Source: Lunatimonas sp.
GTDB taxonomy: Bacteria > Bacteroidota > Bacteroidia > Cytophagales > Cyclobacteriaceae
Length of the DNA: 64,000 bases
Assembly (NCBI RefSeq): GCF_020832325.1
Contig: NZ_JAFIEU010000032.1
Span: forward strand, 1 to 64,000
Reading direction: 5' to 3'
Of the stretch, positions 41,818 to 51,500 are shown piece after piece; within the stretch, counting starts at the first letter, position 1; each line of letters starts with the position of its first letter. Under the pieces are notes generated by a model, which saw only the letters and a list, made by a program, of their open reading frames with translations, made no database searches and was not told the origin of the DNA. A program made the position numbers and the translations under genes.

Positions 41818-43047
41818 GGGCTTTAGATTCAGTTCGCCGATTACCTCACCATCATCCTTTACCATGGTGGCTTGTACATTTTCTCGGGTGCAGACTACTT
41901 TGATCAGCGTCCGGTTACCAGCCACTGGCCCGCCTCCAATCATCACCGGATAGCTGTGATCGGCATCCGGAGGATGTATACCGTAGCGATGGGTATGCCC
42001 GGACAGCATCAGGTCAATCCCGCCTTGTTCCAATAGGTCCCCAAACATCTCCCGGCAATGCGTAGGCCCGTGCCAATCTCCGGAATGCCACAGCGGTATA
42101 TGTATCAGCACCACCTTAAATGTCGCCTGCTTAAAGGCCTCCGACTGAATTTCCCTACGCAGCCATTCGCGCTGTACCTCCCGGTAGGGATCAAATGCCA
42201 CCAAGCCCCTGTATTCCCAATTGTCGTCTGACTTGTCTTCTCCTCCATCCAGCACAATGATGCGGACAGGCCCTCTGTTGAATGCATGGTAAAACCTCTC
42301 GTCTACAAAGGAAAAATAATCGGGGATCTGCCGGGAAAAAGCACCGCGCACTTCGTGATTGCCCTGCACGAAGAGAAACGGGGTCTCTTTGGCAAAAATA
42401 TCCACACAGGGGCGTAAAAACTGTTGAACAACCTGCTCCTCGGATTCCGTATTGTCAAACACATCCCCATTGAACACCACCAGATCAAAGTCCTTTTCAT
42501 TCCCTTTGTAGCCAAAACGGTACAGCAGTTCCGGGATGGTTTGAGGCCGTTCGTGGTGATCGTTAAATACGACCATACGAAAACTGGACTCATCGGCAGC
42601 CGGGGTTTGAAAGGAGTAAACAGGGCTTGTATAGGTGGTCCCAAAGTGAAACTGTGAACCGCTGACCCGGACAATCTCTGTGGAAACAATCCGATATTTG
42701 TGGGACCTCCCGGATTTAATTCCTTTGAGTTTGATCTTATTTACCCGATTATTGGCCTGAATCAGTCCGTTGTGCACATCAAAAAACTTCCGGTGCAGGT
42801 GATTCCCGTCACCGTATTCCACCCAACTGAAACAATTACGGTTGGTAATCCACATGATCGTTGCTTCGTCATGCAGGACATTTTGCAGATAGGGGCCGGC
42901 CTGTACCTCCAGGGGCTCATCTTCGTTTTGTGCCATGAGTCCTGCTGTGGGTAGCAAGCTGAGAGATCCTAAGGCGGTAATCTTTTGGAGAAAAGAGCGG
43001 CGGCTGGCCGGTGTGATAGACGTGTGATCGGAGGTTTCTGAAATCAT
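41803..43047 (-). CDS. Exported calcineurin-like metallophosphoesterase with fibronectin-like N-domain
   Basis: This 414-residue protein has a Tat-like leader (SRRSFLQKITALGSLSLLP). Next comes a beta-rich segment resembling the N-domain of purple acid phosphatases (VQAGPYLQNVLHDEATIMWIT). A metallophosphoesterase core follows with FNDHHE, VFNGDVFD, VQGNHE, LIHIPLWH and SGHTH, which carry the metal-binding Asp, Asn and His residues. The first motif has DHH where D-x-H is usual. It ends inside the rpsA terminator. Confidence 0.85.
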   Translation of the reverse strand: MISETSDHTSITPASRRSFLQKITALGSLSLLPTAGLMAQNEDEPLEVQAGPYLQNVLHDEATIMWITNRNCFSWVEYGDGNHLHRKFFDVHNGLIQANNRVNKIKLKGIKSGRSHKYRIVSTEIVRVSGSQFHFGTTYTSPVYSFQTPAADESSFRMVVFNDHHERPQTIPELLYRFGYKGNEKDFDLVVFNGDVFDNTESEEQVVQQFLRPCVDIFAKETPFLFVQGNHEVRGAFSRQIPDYFSFVDERFYHAFNRGPVRIIVLDGGEDKSDDNWEYRGLVAFDPYREVQREWLRREIQSEAFKQATFKVVLIHIPLWHSGDWHGPTHCREMFGDLLEQGGIDLMLSGHTHRYGIHPPDADHSYPVMIGGGPVAGNRTLIKVVCTRENVQATMVKDDGEVIGELNLKPKKKR

Positions 43048-43167
43048 GTGTATATAAAAACGGGTATTTTGGCTTGCCTAAAATAGAAAAAATCCCGCTC
43101 GGAAAAAACAAAGAGGTGGCAGTACGGGAAAATGCTATCTTTAACCATACAAAAACCTACAAAAAAA

Positions 43168-44244
43168 ATGAACTATCGCATCGTGTTGGCGTATTGCCTG
43201 GCTTTTATTTGGTTTGGACTCTCAGCTTCTGCCCAAAACCAGCTTTTTCAAGCCCCTGCTCTCGAAAAGGAAGACGCTTGGTCCCTAGTTTTGATCCCCG
43301 ACACGCAATCTTATGTGAAGTTCAAACGGAACCAGCCTATCCTGGATCTCATGGTAAACTGGTTGGACGAACACATTGATCCGTTACATGTAAAGTTGGT
43401 GCTTCATGTGGGTGATCTGGTAGAACAAAACGGCTTGATGAATCCCGACGGTAAAGTGGCCAATCAGACCGGCATCCAACAATGGGAGGCCGTTGCCCGG
43501 TCCTTCGCCACTATTGACGCTAAGGTCCCTGTGATTGCCACCACGGGAAACCATGATTTTGGCATCGTCAACATTGAAAACAGACAGACTTCCTATAACA
43601 GGTACTTTCCCCTGGAAAAAAACCACCACAACCAGCAAATGATCCGCGATGTCGCTTTGGATGAAGACGGAATGCCTACCTTGACCAACGCTACCTATGA
43701 ATTCACCTCTCCTGAAGGAAGAAAATTCCTGATTTTGGTGCTTGAGTTTGCACCTAGGGAGGCGATGCTGCAATGGGCGATCGAAACTGTAAACAAAGAT
43801 GCGTATAAAAACCATACCGTCATCTTATTGGCTCATTCGTACTTGGACAGAAACAGTAACCATATCGAGACAGAAGGCTATTCCATCACGGACCGTAACT
43901 ACGGAAAAGCAATCTGGGAAAAACTGGTAAAGCCATCCAAAAACATTCAATTGGTCTTTTCTGGACACATTGGCGCACCCGATGACAAATCCGGCCACGT
44001 CGGATTCCGAACCGATATCAATGCAGGTGGAAAGAAGGTCCACCAAATGACCTTTAATGCCCAGGCACTAGGCGGAGGATGGCATGGAAACGGAGGAGAT
44101 GGCTGGTTACGTCTGCTGGAGTTTCAGGGCAATCGGGTAGCTGTACGCACCTTCTCTCCGCTGTTCGCTATTTCACCCAGCACCCGGCATTTAGCATGGG
44201 GGGAGGACGCTTTCGCTCCCTTTTCCTTTGAGCTGGATGAATAA
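43168..44244 (+). CDS. Secreted calcineurin-like metallophosphoesterase
   Basis: With the ATG at 43168 the protein is about 358 residues and starts with a good signal peptide (YRIVLAYCLAFIWFGLSASAQ). An upstream in-frame ATG at 43132 would bury it. Metal motifs LIPDTQSY, HVGDLVEQNG, TTGNHDFG, LLAHSYLD and FSGHIGAPD cover the phosphoesterase sites. It is divergent from the phosphoesterase at 41803-43047 and only loosely related to it. Substrate unknown. Confidence 0.82.
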   Translation: MNYRIVLAYCLAFIWFGLSASAQNQLFQAPALEKEDAWSLVLIPDTQSYVKFKRNQPILDLMVNWLDEHIDPLHVKLVLHVGDLVEQNGLMNPDGKVANQTGIQQWEAVARSFATIDAKVPVIATTGNHDFGIVNIENRQTSYNRYFPLEKNHHNQQMIRDVALDEDGMPTLTNATYEFTSPEGRKFLILVLEFAPREAMLQWAIETVNKDAYKNHTVILLAHSYLDRNSNHIETEGYSITDRNYGKAIWEKLVKPSKNIQLVFSGHIGAPDDKSGHVGFRTDINAGGKKVHQMTFNAQALGGGWHGNGGDGWLRLLEFQGNRVAVRTFSPLFAISPSTRHLAWGEDAFAPFSFELDE

Positions 44245-44329
44245 TTGCGGAAAATTTTAGCTCGAAATGTAGCATTGGGTAGGATTTTTGCGTCTGGTAG
44301 TTGAAGACTAAACCAACTCCTATTTTACC

Positions 44330-44743
44330 ATGATCAAAAAATTCACCCCTGTGCTGCTGGCACTCGGCCTGTTAGCCTATGCTTGTCAGTCGGACGAAGA
44401 ACCTCCGCAAATCCAATCACTTGCCCACACCCATTGGGAGGTGACAGGGTATATGCCAGAAACTGCTGCGGCGATGCATTCCAGCCCCATAAAGTACAGG
44501 CTGGCGTTTCTAAGTGATTCCACCTTTATCCTGAAACTAGACGCAAATGCCCTAACTGGGAAGTTTAGTTATGGTCCAGGAGGAACCTTTCGTGTTACGG
44601 AGGTCAAAAAAACGCAGGATTGCTGCGACAACGTCTACGCACTGGAAATGGAAGCGATATTCAAAAGTGCTACTGACCTTACGCTACGCCAAGACATGGG
44701 CACGCTGGCAGGAAAAGGAGAACTTTATCTAAGACGAAAATAA
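44330..44743 (+). CDS. Small lipoprotein, META/HslJ-like
   Basis: This 137-residue protein has a lipoprotein signal (VLLALGLLAYACQ; Cys at about 19). Its domain suggests the META beta-fold: HTHWEVTGYMPE near the start and LAFLSDSTFILKLDANALTGKFSYGPGG in the middle. A CC pair at about 103-104 is unusual. It is followed 10 bp later by another lipoprotein, probably in one transcript. Confidence 0.6.
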   Translation: MIKKFTPVLLALGLLAYACQSDEEPPQIQSLAHTHWEVTGYMPETAAAMHSSPIKYRLAFLSDSTFILKLDANALTGKFSYGPGGTFRVTEVKKTQDCCDNVYALEMEAIFKSATDLTLRQDMGTLAGKGELYLRRK

Positions 44744-44753
44744 TGCACACTCG

Positions 44754-45173
44754 ATGAACCTGTACCGATTAGTAGTAGGTATCTTTTTGATAGGAATTCA
44801 GCTTTCCTGCGGTGAGGAGGATGAACTAATTGCCTGTAATGCCTTCCCTACGGTAGACAATGCGCTTTATGTACAACTCGGTAACGACGTACAGGTTACA
44901 CAGGCATCTATGCTATCTGGCTGCCTGGAGATCCGCTATTCGTATCAGGGATGTGACGGAAACCGGGAAGCTGCGTTGGTATTTGACGATCGAGTAGCCG
45001 AGAGCTTCCCTCCGACCCGCTGGGCACGATTGTATATGGAAGAAGCGGGTGATTGCGCGCAAACCCATTCACGCACCCTACGGGTTGACCTTACCCTAAT
45101 ACAGGTGGCTGATCTGAACAGTGTGCAAATCGTTTTGGAAGGATGGCCCGATCCTATTGTTTACAGGTATTAG
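44754..45173 (+). CDS. Small cysteine-containing lipoprotein
   Basis: This 139-residue protein has a lipoprotein signal (RLVVGIFLIGIQLSCGEE). The mature part has several Cys (IACNAF, SGCLEIRYSYQGCDGN, GDCAQT) that could form disulfides and a beta-rich pattern. Function unknown. It lies between another lipoprotein and a DUF1349 protein on the same strand. Confidence 0.6.
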   Translation: MNLYRLVVGIFLIGIQLSCGEEDELIACNAFPTVDNALYVQLGNDVQVTQASMLSGCLEIRYSYQGCDGNREAALVFDDRVAESFPPTRWARLYMEEAGDCAQTHSRTLRVDLTLIQVADLNSVQIVLEGWPDPIVYRY

Positions 45174-45194
45174 CTTTTACAAAACCGATCTTCT

Positions 45195-45755
45195 ATGTTC
45201 GAGAAATTTACGTGGATCAACGAACCGAAACGTTGGAAGCTCACCGAAACTGCCTGCTCAATGATTACGGATGCCAAAACGGACTTTTGGAGAAAAACGC
45301 ATTACGGATTTATCCGGGACAATGGACATTTTTTTTATACGGAGATTTTCGGAAAGTTTGAAATCAAGATCAAAATCTCCGGTAGCTACCGAGATCTCTA
45401 CGACCAAGCCGGCATCATGCTTCGGCAAGACGAAAAAAACTGGCTAAAGACTGGTATTGAATACGTACACGGACAGCAACAGGTCAGTGCGGTGGTGACC
45501 CGGGAATTTTCCGATTGGTCGGTTAGCCCCTATGTCGGCAACCCAGCGCATCTTTGGCTAAAGCTAACCAGGGAAAACGATTTCGTGGAGATCCAATACG
45601 CTTCCGATGATAGAAATTATGAGCTGTTGCGGATCGCATACATGCCTCCAAGTGATTCGATTTTTGTGGGATTGATGGCAGCCTCGCCGGATGGGGAAGG
45701 GTTTGAGGTTTCTTTTTCCCAGATGCAAATTACCCAAGATGGCCTTAGTGGGTAG
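45195..45755 (+). CDS. DUF1349 (concanavalin-like) protein
   Basis: This 186-residue protein matches the DUF1349 pattern: MFEKFTWINEPKRWKLTE at the start, then DFWRKTHYGFIRDNGHFFY, YDQAGIMLRQDEKNWLKTGIEY and LWLKLTRENDFVEIQYASDD. FVGLMAASPDGEGFEVSF closes it. The fold is a jelly roll, and relatives are often annotated as carbohydrate-binding or, by old analogy, enolase regulation. No signal peptide is present. It ends 32 bp before the convergent HNH gene. Confidence 0.8.
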   Translation: MFEKFTWINEPKRWKLTETACSMITDAKTDFWRKTHYGFIRDNGHFFYTEIFGKFEIKIKISGSYRDLYDQAGIMLRQDEKNWLKTGIEYVHGQQQVSAVVTREFSDWSVSPYVGNPAHLWLKLTRENDFVEIQYASDDRNYELLRIAYMPPSDSIFVGLMAASPDGEGFEVSFSQMQITQDGLSG

Positions 45756-45786
45756 ATTCTAAAACTTACAAGACGTTAAGAACCCC

Positions 45787-46305
45787 CTACCCTACCTTAA
45801 CCTCTAAAAAAGGCAGCCACTCCTCTGCATGGCGTTCGGCGTACTCTGCCAAAAAATAGGAGAGTGTAGGTCTGAAGGGCTGTCGACTTAGTTGCATGCC
45901 CATTTGTTCTGGAGTTTTGTCCCCTTTCAGGGTATTGCATCTGTGGCAAGCTGTCACCAGATTATTCCAACTCGTTTTTCCACCTTTCGACTTGGGCACT
46001 ACGTGATCGATGGTTAGGTTTTTGGCAGATCCACAATACTGACAACTCATGTGGTCCCGTTTGTACAAATTGACTCTATTGAGCATTACGCCACGGTAGG
46101 GTATGTTTTTGTATTCGTACAAGCGGATAACCGCAGGGTAATGAAAATCCCTGTCAACCGTCCGTATACGTAGATGATCAAAATTGGCAATAGGTGTCGC
46201 CTTTTCCAACAGGGTGAGTACGATAGCCTTTTGAACATTTACCACCGCAACCGGGGTATGGTCTAGGTTTAATACCAACACTTTTTTATCCATTCGCTCC
46301 ATCAT
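45787..46305 (-). CDS. HNH endonuclease
   Basis: This 172-residue protein of the common Bacteroidota chromosomal HNH family has an N-terminal strand-rich part (KKVLVLNLDHTPVAVVNVQKA). The HNH core follows: CQYCG, LTIDHVVPKSKGG, WNNLVTACHRCN, with two CxxC zinc knuckles and the catalytic DH. It overlaps the end of the NlpC/P60-like gene by 4 bp. Its presence in core genome context suggests a housekeeping rather than a mobile role, which is inference. Confidence 0.88.
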   Translation of the reverse strand: MMERMDKKVLVLNLDHTPVAVVNVQKAIVLTLLEKATPIANFDHLRIRTVDRDFHYPAVIRLYEYKNIPYRGVMLNRVNLYKRDHMSCQYCGSAKNLTIDHVVPKSKGGKTSWNNLVTACHRCNTLKGDKTPEQMGMQLSRQPFRPTLSYFLAEYAERHAEEWLPFLEVKVG

Positions 46306-47117
46306 AATGATACCAGCTTGATGAATTCATGAACTTGGTTCCGACCGGAAATGTTTCGCTTGGCAACCGCCTTATCCGGGTTGAAAGGGGTGATCACCAG
46401 CGCTCCGTGCATTTCGATAAGCTCTTCATTGCCCAGATACATTCCTACCCGGTCTGGAATCTGAGCTAAATTCTTAAAGACCACCAAGTCTCCAGGCAAC
46501 AGCTCAGCGTGGTCAATGTGCGTTCCGTAATCCAACAAAGAAGAAAGGTATGCCGGAACCGTATATCCAGCTTGTTTATAGACCAGGTGAACGAATGCAG
46601 CCATACTTAAGCCATAGAGACTCCTTCCTCCGTAAAAAAGAGGAGTATTCACAAACGCGGTTGCCAAATTAACCAATTGATCACGATTGTATTTTTCGGA
46701 AAAGCTCTTCCAGGCACCCTGAATTTGCACACTTTCCCGGAGATCAAAGAGCTCGTTGTCTGAAAAATACAGGTTGCTACCTGGAAGCAGGTTTAGCTGT
46801 CTACCTGAGAGCTGTATGGTCACAATAGCCGATAGAGTGACTTGAAAATCATTTTGTTGCAGACGGTGAAAAGCCTCCTCTCCCAGGGAGTCGTGCTGCA
46901 CCGCACGTATCCACCCGGAACCAGCAAACCGCTCGGCTTCGATCATCAGCCATTGACGATCCTCCGAAACCTTCAGTAATCGATAGGTCTCCCCATAGAG
47001 TAATTGGCTGACTAATCCTGATCCGATAGAAGCCGAAGCATAGACCGGCAAAAGGCTTACTCGGCAGATTCCGAACGTATCCTCAATAGGCCATGCGTTG
47101 AAGGTCCCGTTTTGCAT
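46302..47117 (-). CDS. NlpC/P60-fold protein lacking catalytic Cys and His
   Basis: This 271-residue protein has two SH3-like N-terminal domains (GICRVSLLPVYASASIGSGL to about 125) and a C-terminal C40-peptidase fold. The usual catalytic block G-x-DCSGF appears here as YGLSMAAFVHLVYK (about 168-181), with Met/Ala instead of Cys-Ser. The usual HVG-His site is DRVGMYLGN (Arg 223). His 237 in EMHGA may remain. It is therefore probably a peptidoglycan-binding pseudoenzyme. The start overlaps smpB by 35 bp. Confidence 0.8.
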   Translation of the reverse strand: MQNGTFNAWPIEDTFGICRVSLLPVYASASIGSGLVSQLLYGETYRLLKVSEDRQWLMIEAERFAGSGWIRAVQHDSLGEEAFHRLQQNDFQVTLSAIVTIQLSGRQLNLLPGSNLYFSDNELFDLRESVQIQGAWKSFSEKYNRDQLVNLATAFVNTPLFYGGRSLYGLSMAAFVHLVYKQAGYTVPAYLSSLLDYGTHIDHAELLPGDLVVFKNLAQIPDRVGMYLGNEELIEMHGALVITPFNPDKAVAKRNISGRNQVHEFIKLVSL

Positions 47118-47547
47118 CTTTTTCCTTTATAGACTGTCGCTTGTCGTGGGTTTTCTTTCCCTTTGCCAAGGCTATCTCTACCTTCGCCAATCCCCGGTCG
47201 TTGATAAAGACACGAACTGGCACAATGGAAAGACCCTTTTCAGAAAATTTAGCTTCTAATTTATTCAACTCCTGACGGTTAAGCAACAGTTTTCTTTCAC
47301 GAACCGGATCGTGGTTATAATGAACGGCCAAACTATAGGGGGCTATGTGCATTTGCTTGATAAACAATTCCCCTTTCCTAAAATAGCAATAGGCCTCTGT
47401 AAGGGACACTTTCCCCTCCCGGAGAGACTTAATTTCAGTGCCCCTTAGTGAAACTCCTGCGACGTATTTGTCCAAAAATTCGAACTCAAAACTCGCTTTT
47501 TTATTCTTTATATTGATGATTTTCTCGAATCTACTCTTCTTAGTCAT
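47083..47547 (-). CDS. smpB: SsrA-binding protein SmpB
   Basis: This 154-residue protein binds tmRNA and brings it to stalled ribosomes. It shows the family hallmarks FLDKYVAGVSLRGTEIKSLREGKVSLTEAY and RERKLLLNRQEL, and the C-terminal KGKKTHDKRQSIKEKDAKRD tail that enters the mRNA channel. It overlaps tsaD by 8 bp upstream and the NlpC/P60 gene downstream. The tmRNA gene itself is not in the window. Confidence 0.96.
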   Translation of the reverse strand: MTKKSRFEKIINIKNKKASFEFEFLDKYVAGVSLRGTEIKSLREGKVSLTEAYCYFRKGELFIKQMHIAPYSLAVHYNHDPVRERKLLLNRQELNKLEAKFSEKGLSIVPVRVFINDRGLAKVEIALAKGKKTHDKRQSIKEKDAKRDLQRMAY

Positions 47548-48556
47548 TGTTTCCGATTTTCATTTTTGCCGAAGGACTTACCTCCAAATCACAAAAGATC
47601 CCGCGCTGGTATTTGAAATAACCTGCCATGGCGATCATCGCCGCATTGTCTGTGCAATATTCCAGACGAGGGACAAATACCTGCCATCCCATTTCCTCCG
47701 CCAGATCGGTGAGGGTTTGCCTTAATCCCCTATTGGCCGAAACACCCCCAGCAATGGCAATCTGACTAACACCATACGTCGCTGCCGCCTTCTTCACCTT
47801 CAGCATCAACATACTGATTAGGGAAAATTGAACGGACGCACAGATATCCGCCATCCTGGTTTTGATAAAGTCAGGATCTTCCTTTAGCCTATCCCTCAGA
47901 AAGTACAACACCGCCGTTTTGATCCCACTAAACGAAAAATCCAGTCCCTTCATACTGGTCACCGGAAAACTAAAAGCATGGGGATCTCCCGCTGCAGCTA
48001 GCTTATCCAGGTGGGGACCTCCCGGATAGGGCAAACCCAGTAGTTTGGCGGTTTTGTCAAATGCCTCACCTACTGCATCGTCCAGTGTCTCTCCGACCAC
48101 CTCCATGTCTAAATAGTCCCGAACCAACACCAACTGGGTATGTCCTCCACTGACAGTCAGGCAAATAAAAGGAAAAGAAGGCTTGGGGTCCTCGATAAAA
48201 TGAGCCAAAATATGGGCTTCCATGTGATTCACCTCGATCAACGGGAGCCCTAGACCAAAGGCAAAGGCTTTGGCAAAAGAACCTCCCACCAACAAGGATC
48301 CCAACAGTCCCGGACCACGGGTAAAGGCGACTGCACTTAGCTCCGCTTTTGATATCCCCGACTGACTGAGTGCTTCATGGATCGTTGGGATCAGGTGCTG
48401 CTGATGTGCCCTAGATGCCAACTCCGGAACCACCCCTCCATATTTCTCGTGAACAGATTGGGTAGCAATAATATTATTGAGTACTTTGCCATCAGAAATC
48501 ACCGATGCTGACGTTTCATCACATGAGGATTCGATAGCTAATATATTTACGGTCAT
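47540..48556 (-). CDS. tsaD: tRNA threonylcarbamoyladenosine synthase subunit TsaD
   Basis: This 338-residue ASKHA-fold enzyme transfers the threonylcarbamoyl group to A37 of ANN-decoding tRNAs. Visible landmarks are LAIESSCDETSASVI, the metal-binding NHMEAHILAHF, TVSGGHTQLVLV, GLDFSFSGIKTA and IAGGVSANRGL. It is divergent from tamB with only 11 bp between the start codons and is followed by smpB with overlap. Confidence 0.97.
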   Translation of the reverse strand: MTVNILAIESSCDETSASVISDGKVLNNIIATQSVHEKYGGVVPELASRAHQQHLIPTIHEALSQSGISKAELSAVAFTRGPGLLGSLLVGGSFAKAFAFGLGLPLIEVNHMEAHILAHFIEDPKPSFPFICLTVSGGHTQLVLVRDYLDMEVVGETLDDAVGEAFDKTAKLLGLPYPGGPHLDKLAAAGDPHAFSFPVTSMKGLDFSFSGIKTAVLYFLRDRLKEDPDFIKTRMADICASVQFSLISMLMLKVKKAAATYGVSQIAIAGGVSANRGLRQTLTDLAEEMGWQVFVPRLEYCTDNAAMIAMAGYFKYQRGIFCDLEVSPSAKMKIGNND

Positions 48557-48567
48557 TTATTTTACGA

Positions 48568-51500
48568 TTGGAAAAGAAATCGAAAGTTACGGAAATTTTA
48601 CGTAAAGCACTTAAACTGCTTTCGAGGGTAACGCTGTTCTTTTTGGTCCTGTTCCTGTTGGCTGTGGGCTTGCTGCAAATCCCCTTTATCCAAACAACGG
48701 TCGCGGGATATTTCACCTCCCTGATCTCCGAACGAACTGGCTACCGAACCCATATAGATGCCGTAAACATCCGCTGGTGGGATGCCATAAGTCTGAAAAA
48801 CGTAACCGTATACGATTTGCAGGATAGCCTCATGGCAGACCTAGAAGAGGTGTACATCGATTTTTCGATCAGAGGATTGCTGGATGCCGAAAATCCCGGA
48901 CTGGACGAGGTTTCCCTGAAGCAGGGAAATGTACACCTCATCACCCATCTGGGAGACGACCAACTAAACATCAATGTCTTCCTGGAGCGCTTGGGTCAGA
49001 TCTTCAAAACATCCACCTCTAAAACGGATAAAAAAGCGATTAAATTCGTGATCGATGCCATCAGTTTGGAAAAAACTTCCCTGGACATCTTCGACTACAA
49101 CGTCCAACTACTTGCCAACACATTCGACTACAGCAGGTTGCGATTTCGAAATCTCGTAGCCATAGCAGATAACTTTTGGGTGCATTCGGACACAGTTGCC
49201 TTTGACCTAAAGTATCTGCAAGGCACAGAGGCTACCTCCGGTATTCCGGTCCAACAGCTACGAACGGAGTTCACTTATAGTTCTACCGGAATGGAACTGG
49301 CAAACCTTTACCTACGATCAAACCAAACACAGATCAAAGATTACTTGCGCTTTAGCTATGACAGTCCCCGCAGCTTGCGGAATTTCACCGAGGAAGTGCG
49401 CATCTCCGCCAATTTAGATGAAGCGGTGCTGCATCTTCCAGATTTGGAATACTTTTCGGCTACCTTTCCGGATGTGGATGACCTGGTTTACCTAAGTGGC
49501 GAGGTACATGGCACCGTTCAGGAACTGCTATCGGAACAGCTACTGCTTCGATTTGGAGAGCGCAGTGCGTTATTTGGGAAGTTCAGCATTCGGGGACTAC
49601 CGGAAATCTCGGAAACTTATTTCAATCTTTCCCTGGTAAACTCCACATTGATAAGTGCAGACTTGAAGCCGTATGTGAGCCCCGCAGCGCAAAAAGAACT
49701 GGATAAATTCCGGGATATCCGCTTTGATTCCGATTTTTCCGGCTTGTTATCTGAATTTACCGCTAGTGGTGATTTTCGTACCCGTATAGGGACCTTTCGG
49801 GGTCGGGTGAATTTCCGGTATACCGACGACAACACTCCCTACTATCAAGGCAATTTGGAAGCAGTCAACCTGGATATCGGTATTTTGCTGGAAGACCGGC
49901 AACTCTTTCAAAAGGCAAGTTTCCGTGGAAACTTCAAAGGCTCTGGACTCACTGCGGAATCGGCGTTGATCGAACTGGATGCCAACTTCCGCAACCTCGG
50001 CATCAACAACTACAACTATTCGGGTATAACCACCAACGCTACCTTCGGAAAGGAACTCTTTACCGGGCAGCTAAAAATCAAAGATCCAAACCTGGTGATG
50101 GATGTGGACGGCACGCTGGACTTACGAAACCAAAAGGACTCCGCAAACCTGATCCTCAAGTTGGATACGGCGTTCCTACAGGAACTGAATATCACGAAAA
50201 ACAACCTCTTTTTAAGTGGAAGCTTTGAGCTTGACACAAAGGGTATAGAGCTCGACAATATCGAAGGAGTGACCCGGTTTAGGGATGTACTGATCAGTTA
50301 CGAGGGCAGGGACCTATTTCTGGACTATTTTCTGTTTCAGTCCTTGTTTACCGACGAATCCCGGGTCATTTCATTAAACTCCGACCTGCTGGTAGCCGGC
50401 ATATCCGGGAAATTTCAAGTGGCGGAGCTCGTAACGGACGTGCAGGAATTATGGGAGGACTACCTGAACATTGTAACCAATGAACCCACCAAAAAACGAC
50501 TTCCCGGGGCTAGCGACGATTACTACATCGATATTTACATGGACTTAAGGGACCCAAATCCGATCATAAACCTCTTGGAGCCTTCCCTGTACATTTCGCA
50601 TCAGACCTCCTTGGAGGGAGCTTTCTATCAGACAGCAGAAAACACCGTTTTTAATTTTTTCGCAGCCATTGACACCATCTATTTCAACGGCAATTACTTT
50701 TTTGACAACAACATAGACTTCAACACGGCTAAGCGAAAAAATTCTTCCGACGTCTTGGCGGCCTTTTACCTCTATTCCAAGCGGCAGCAATTGGGATCGA
50801 GCCTGACTTTCCACAACCTGGCCACCGAAGCCATCTGGAGTGAATCCACTATAGACCTTCGGGTAGGCCTGGATCAGCTAGCCACTGACAGCTACCTGCG
50901 GATCAACAGTGAAATCAAATTGGAGCCAGGCAACACGATGATCACCTTGGAACCATCAGACATCAAGCTTTTGGATAATTACTGGGAGTTTGTTACCGAT
51001 AACAGTATTTACCTTAGAAACGACGAAGTGGCTTTCAACAACGTGAAATTATTCCACGAAGACCAGTACATCTCTGCCAATGGTAAAATCAACGCCAATC
51101 CTTCCGAATCATTGGATATCAAAATAAATGACCTAAGCTTGGACTTTCTGAATTCCTTTGGGCTGATGCGCTACGAAGGTGTGGCAAATGGTGCATTGAT
51201 CTTGACGGAATATCAACGCAAAGATGGCTCTGAGGGCTATCTGAATATACGGGATATCCATTTAAACGATTTCTTGATCGGTGATATCGATGCGTCGGCA
51301 TTTTTTGAAGACGAGTCCATTTATGTACAAATTGACAATTTCCGTGAAAACAAAAAATCCATCGAGGTAAGGGGTACTGTCGGTGATTTTGACAACGAAC
51401 TGAACTTGGTGGCCATATTTGAAGAAACCAACCTCGCGATCGCCGAACCGTTTTTGCAGGGGCTGCTTTCCGATCTAAGTGGTACAGCCAGTGGGAGGTT

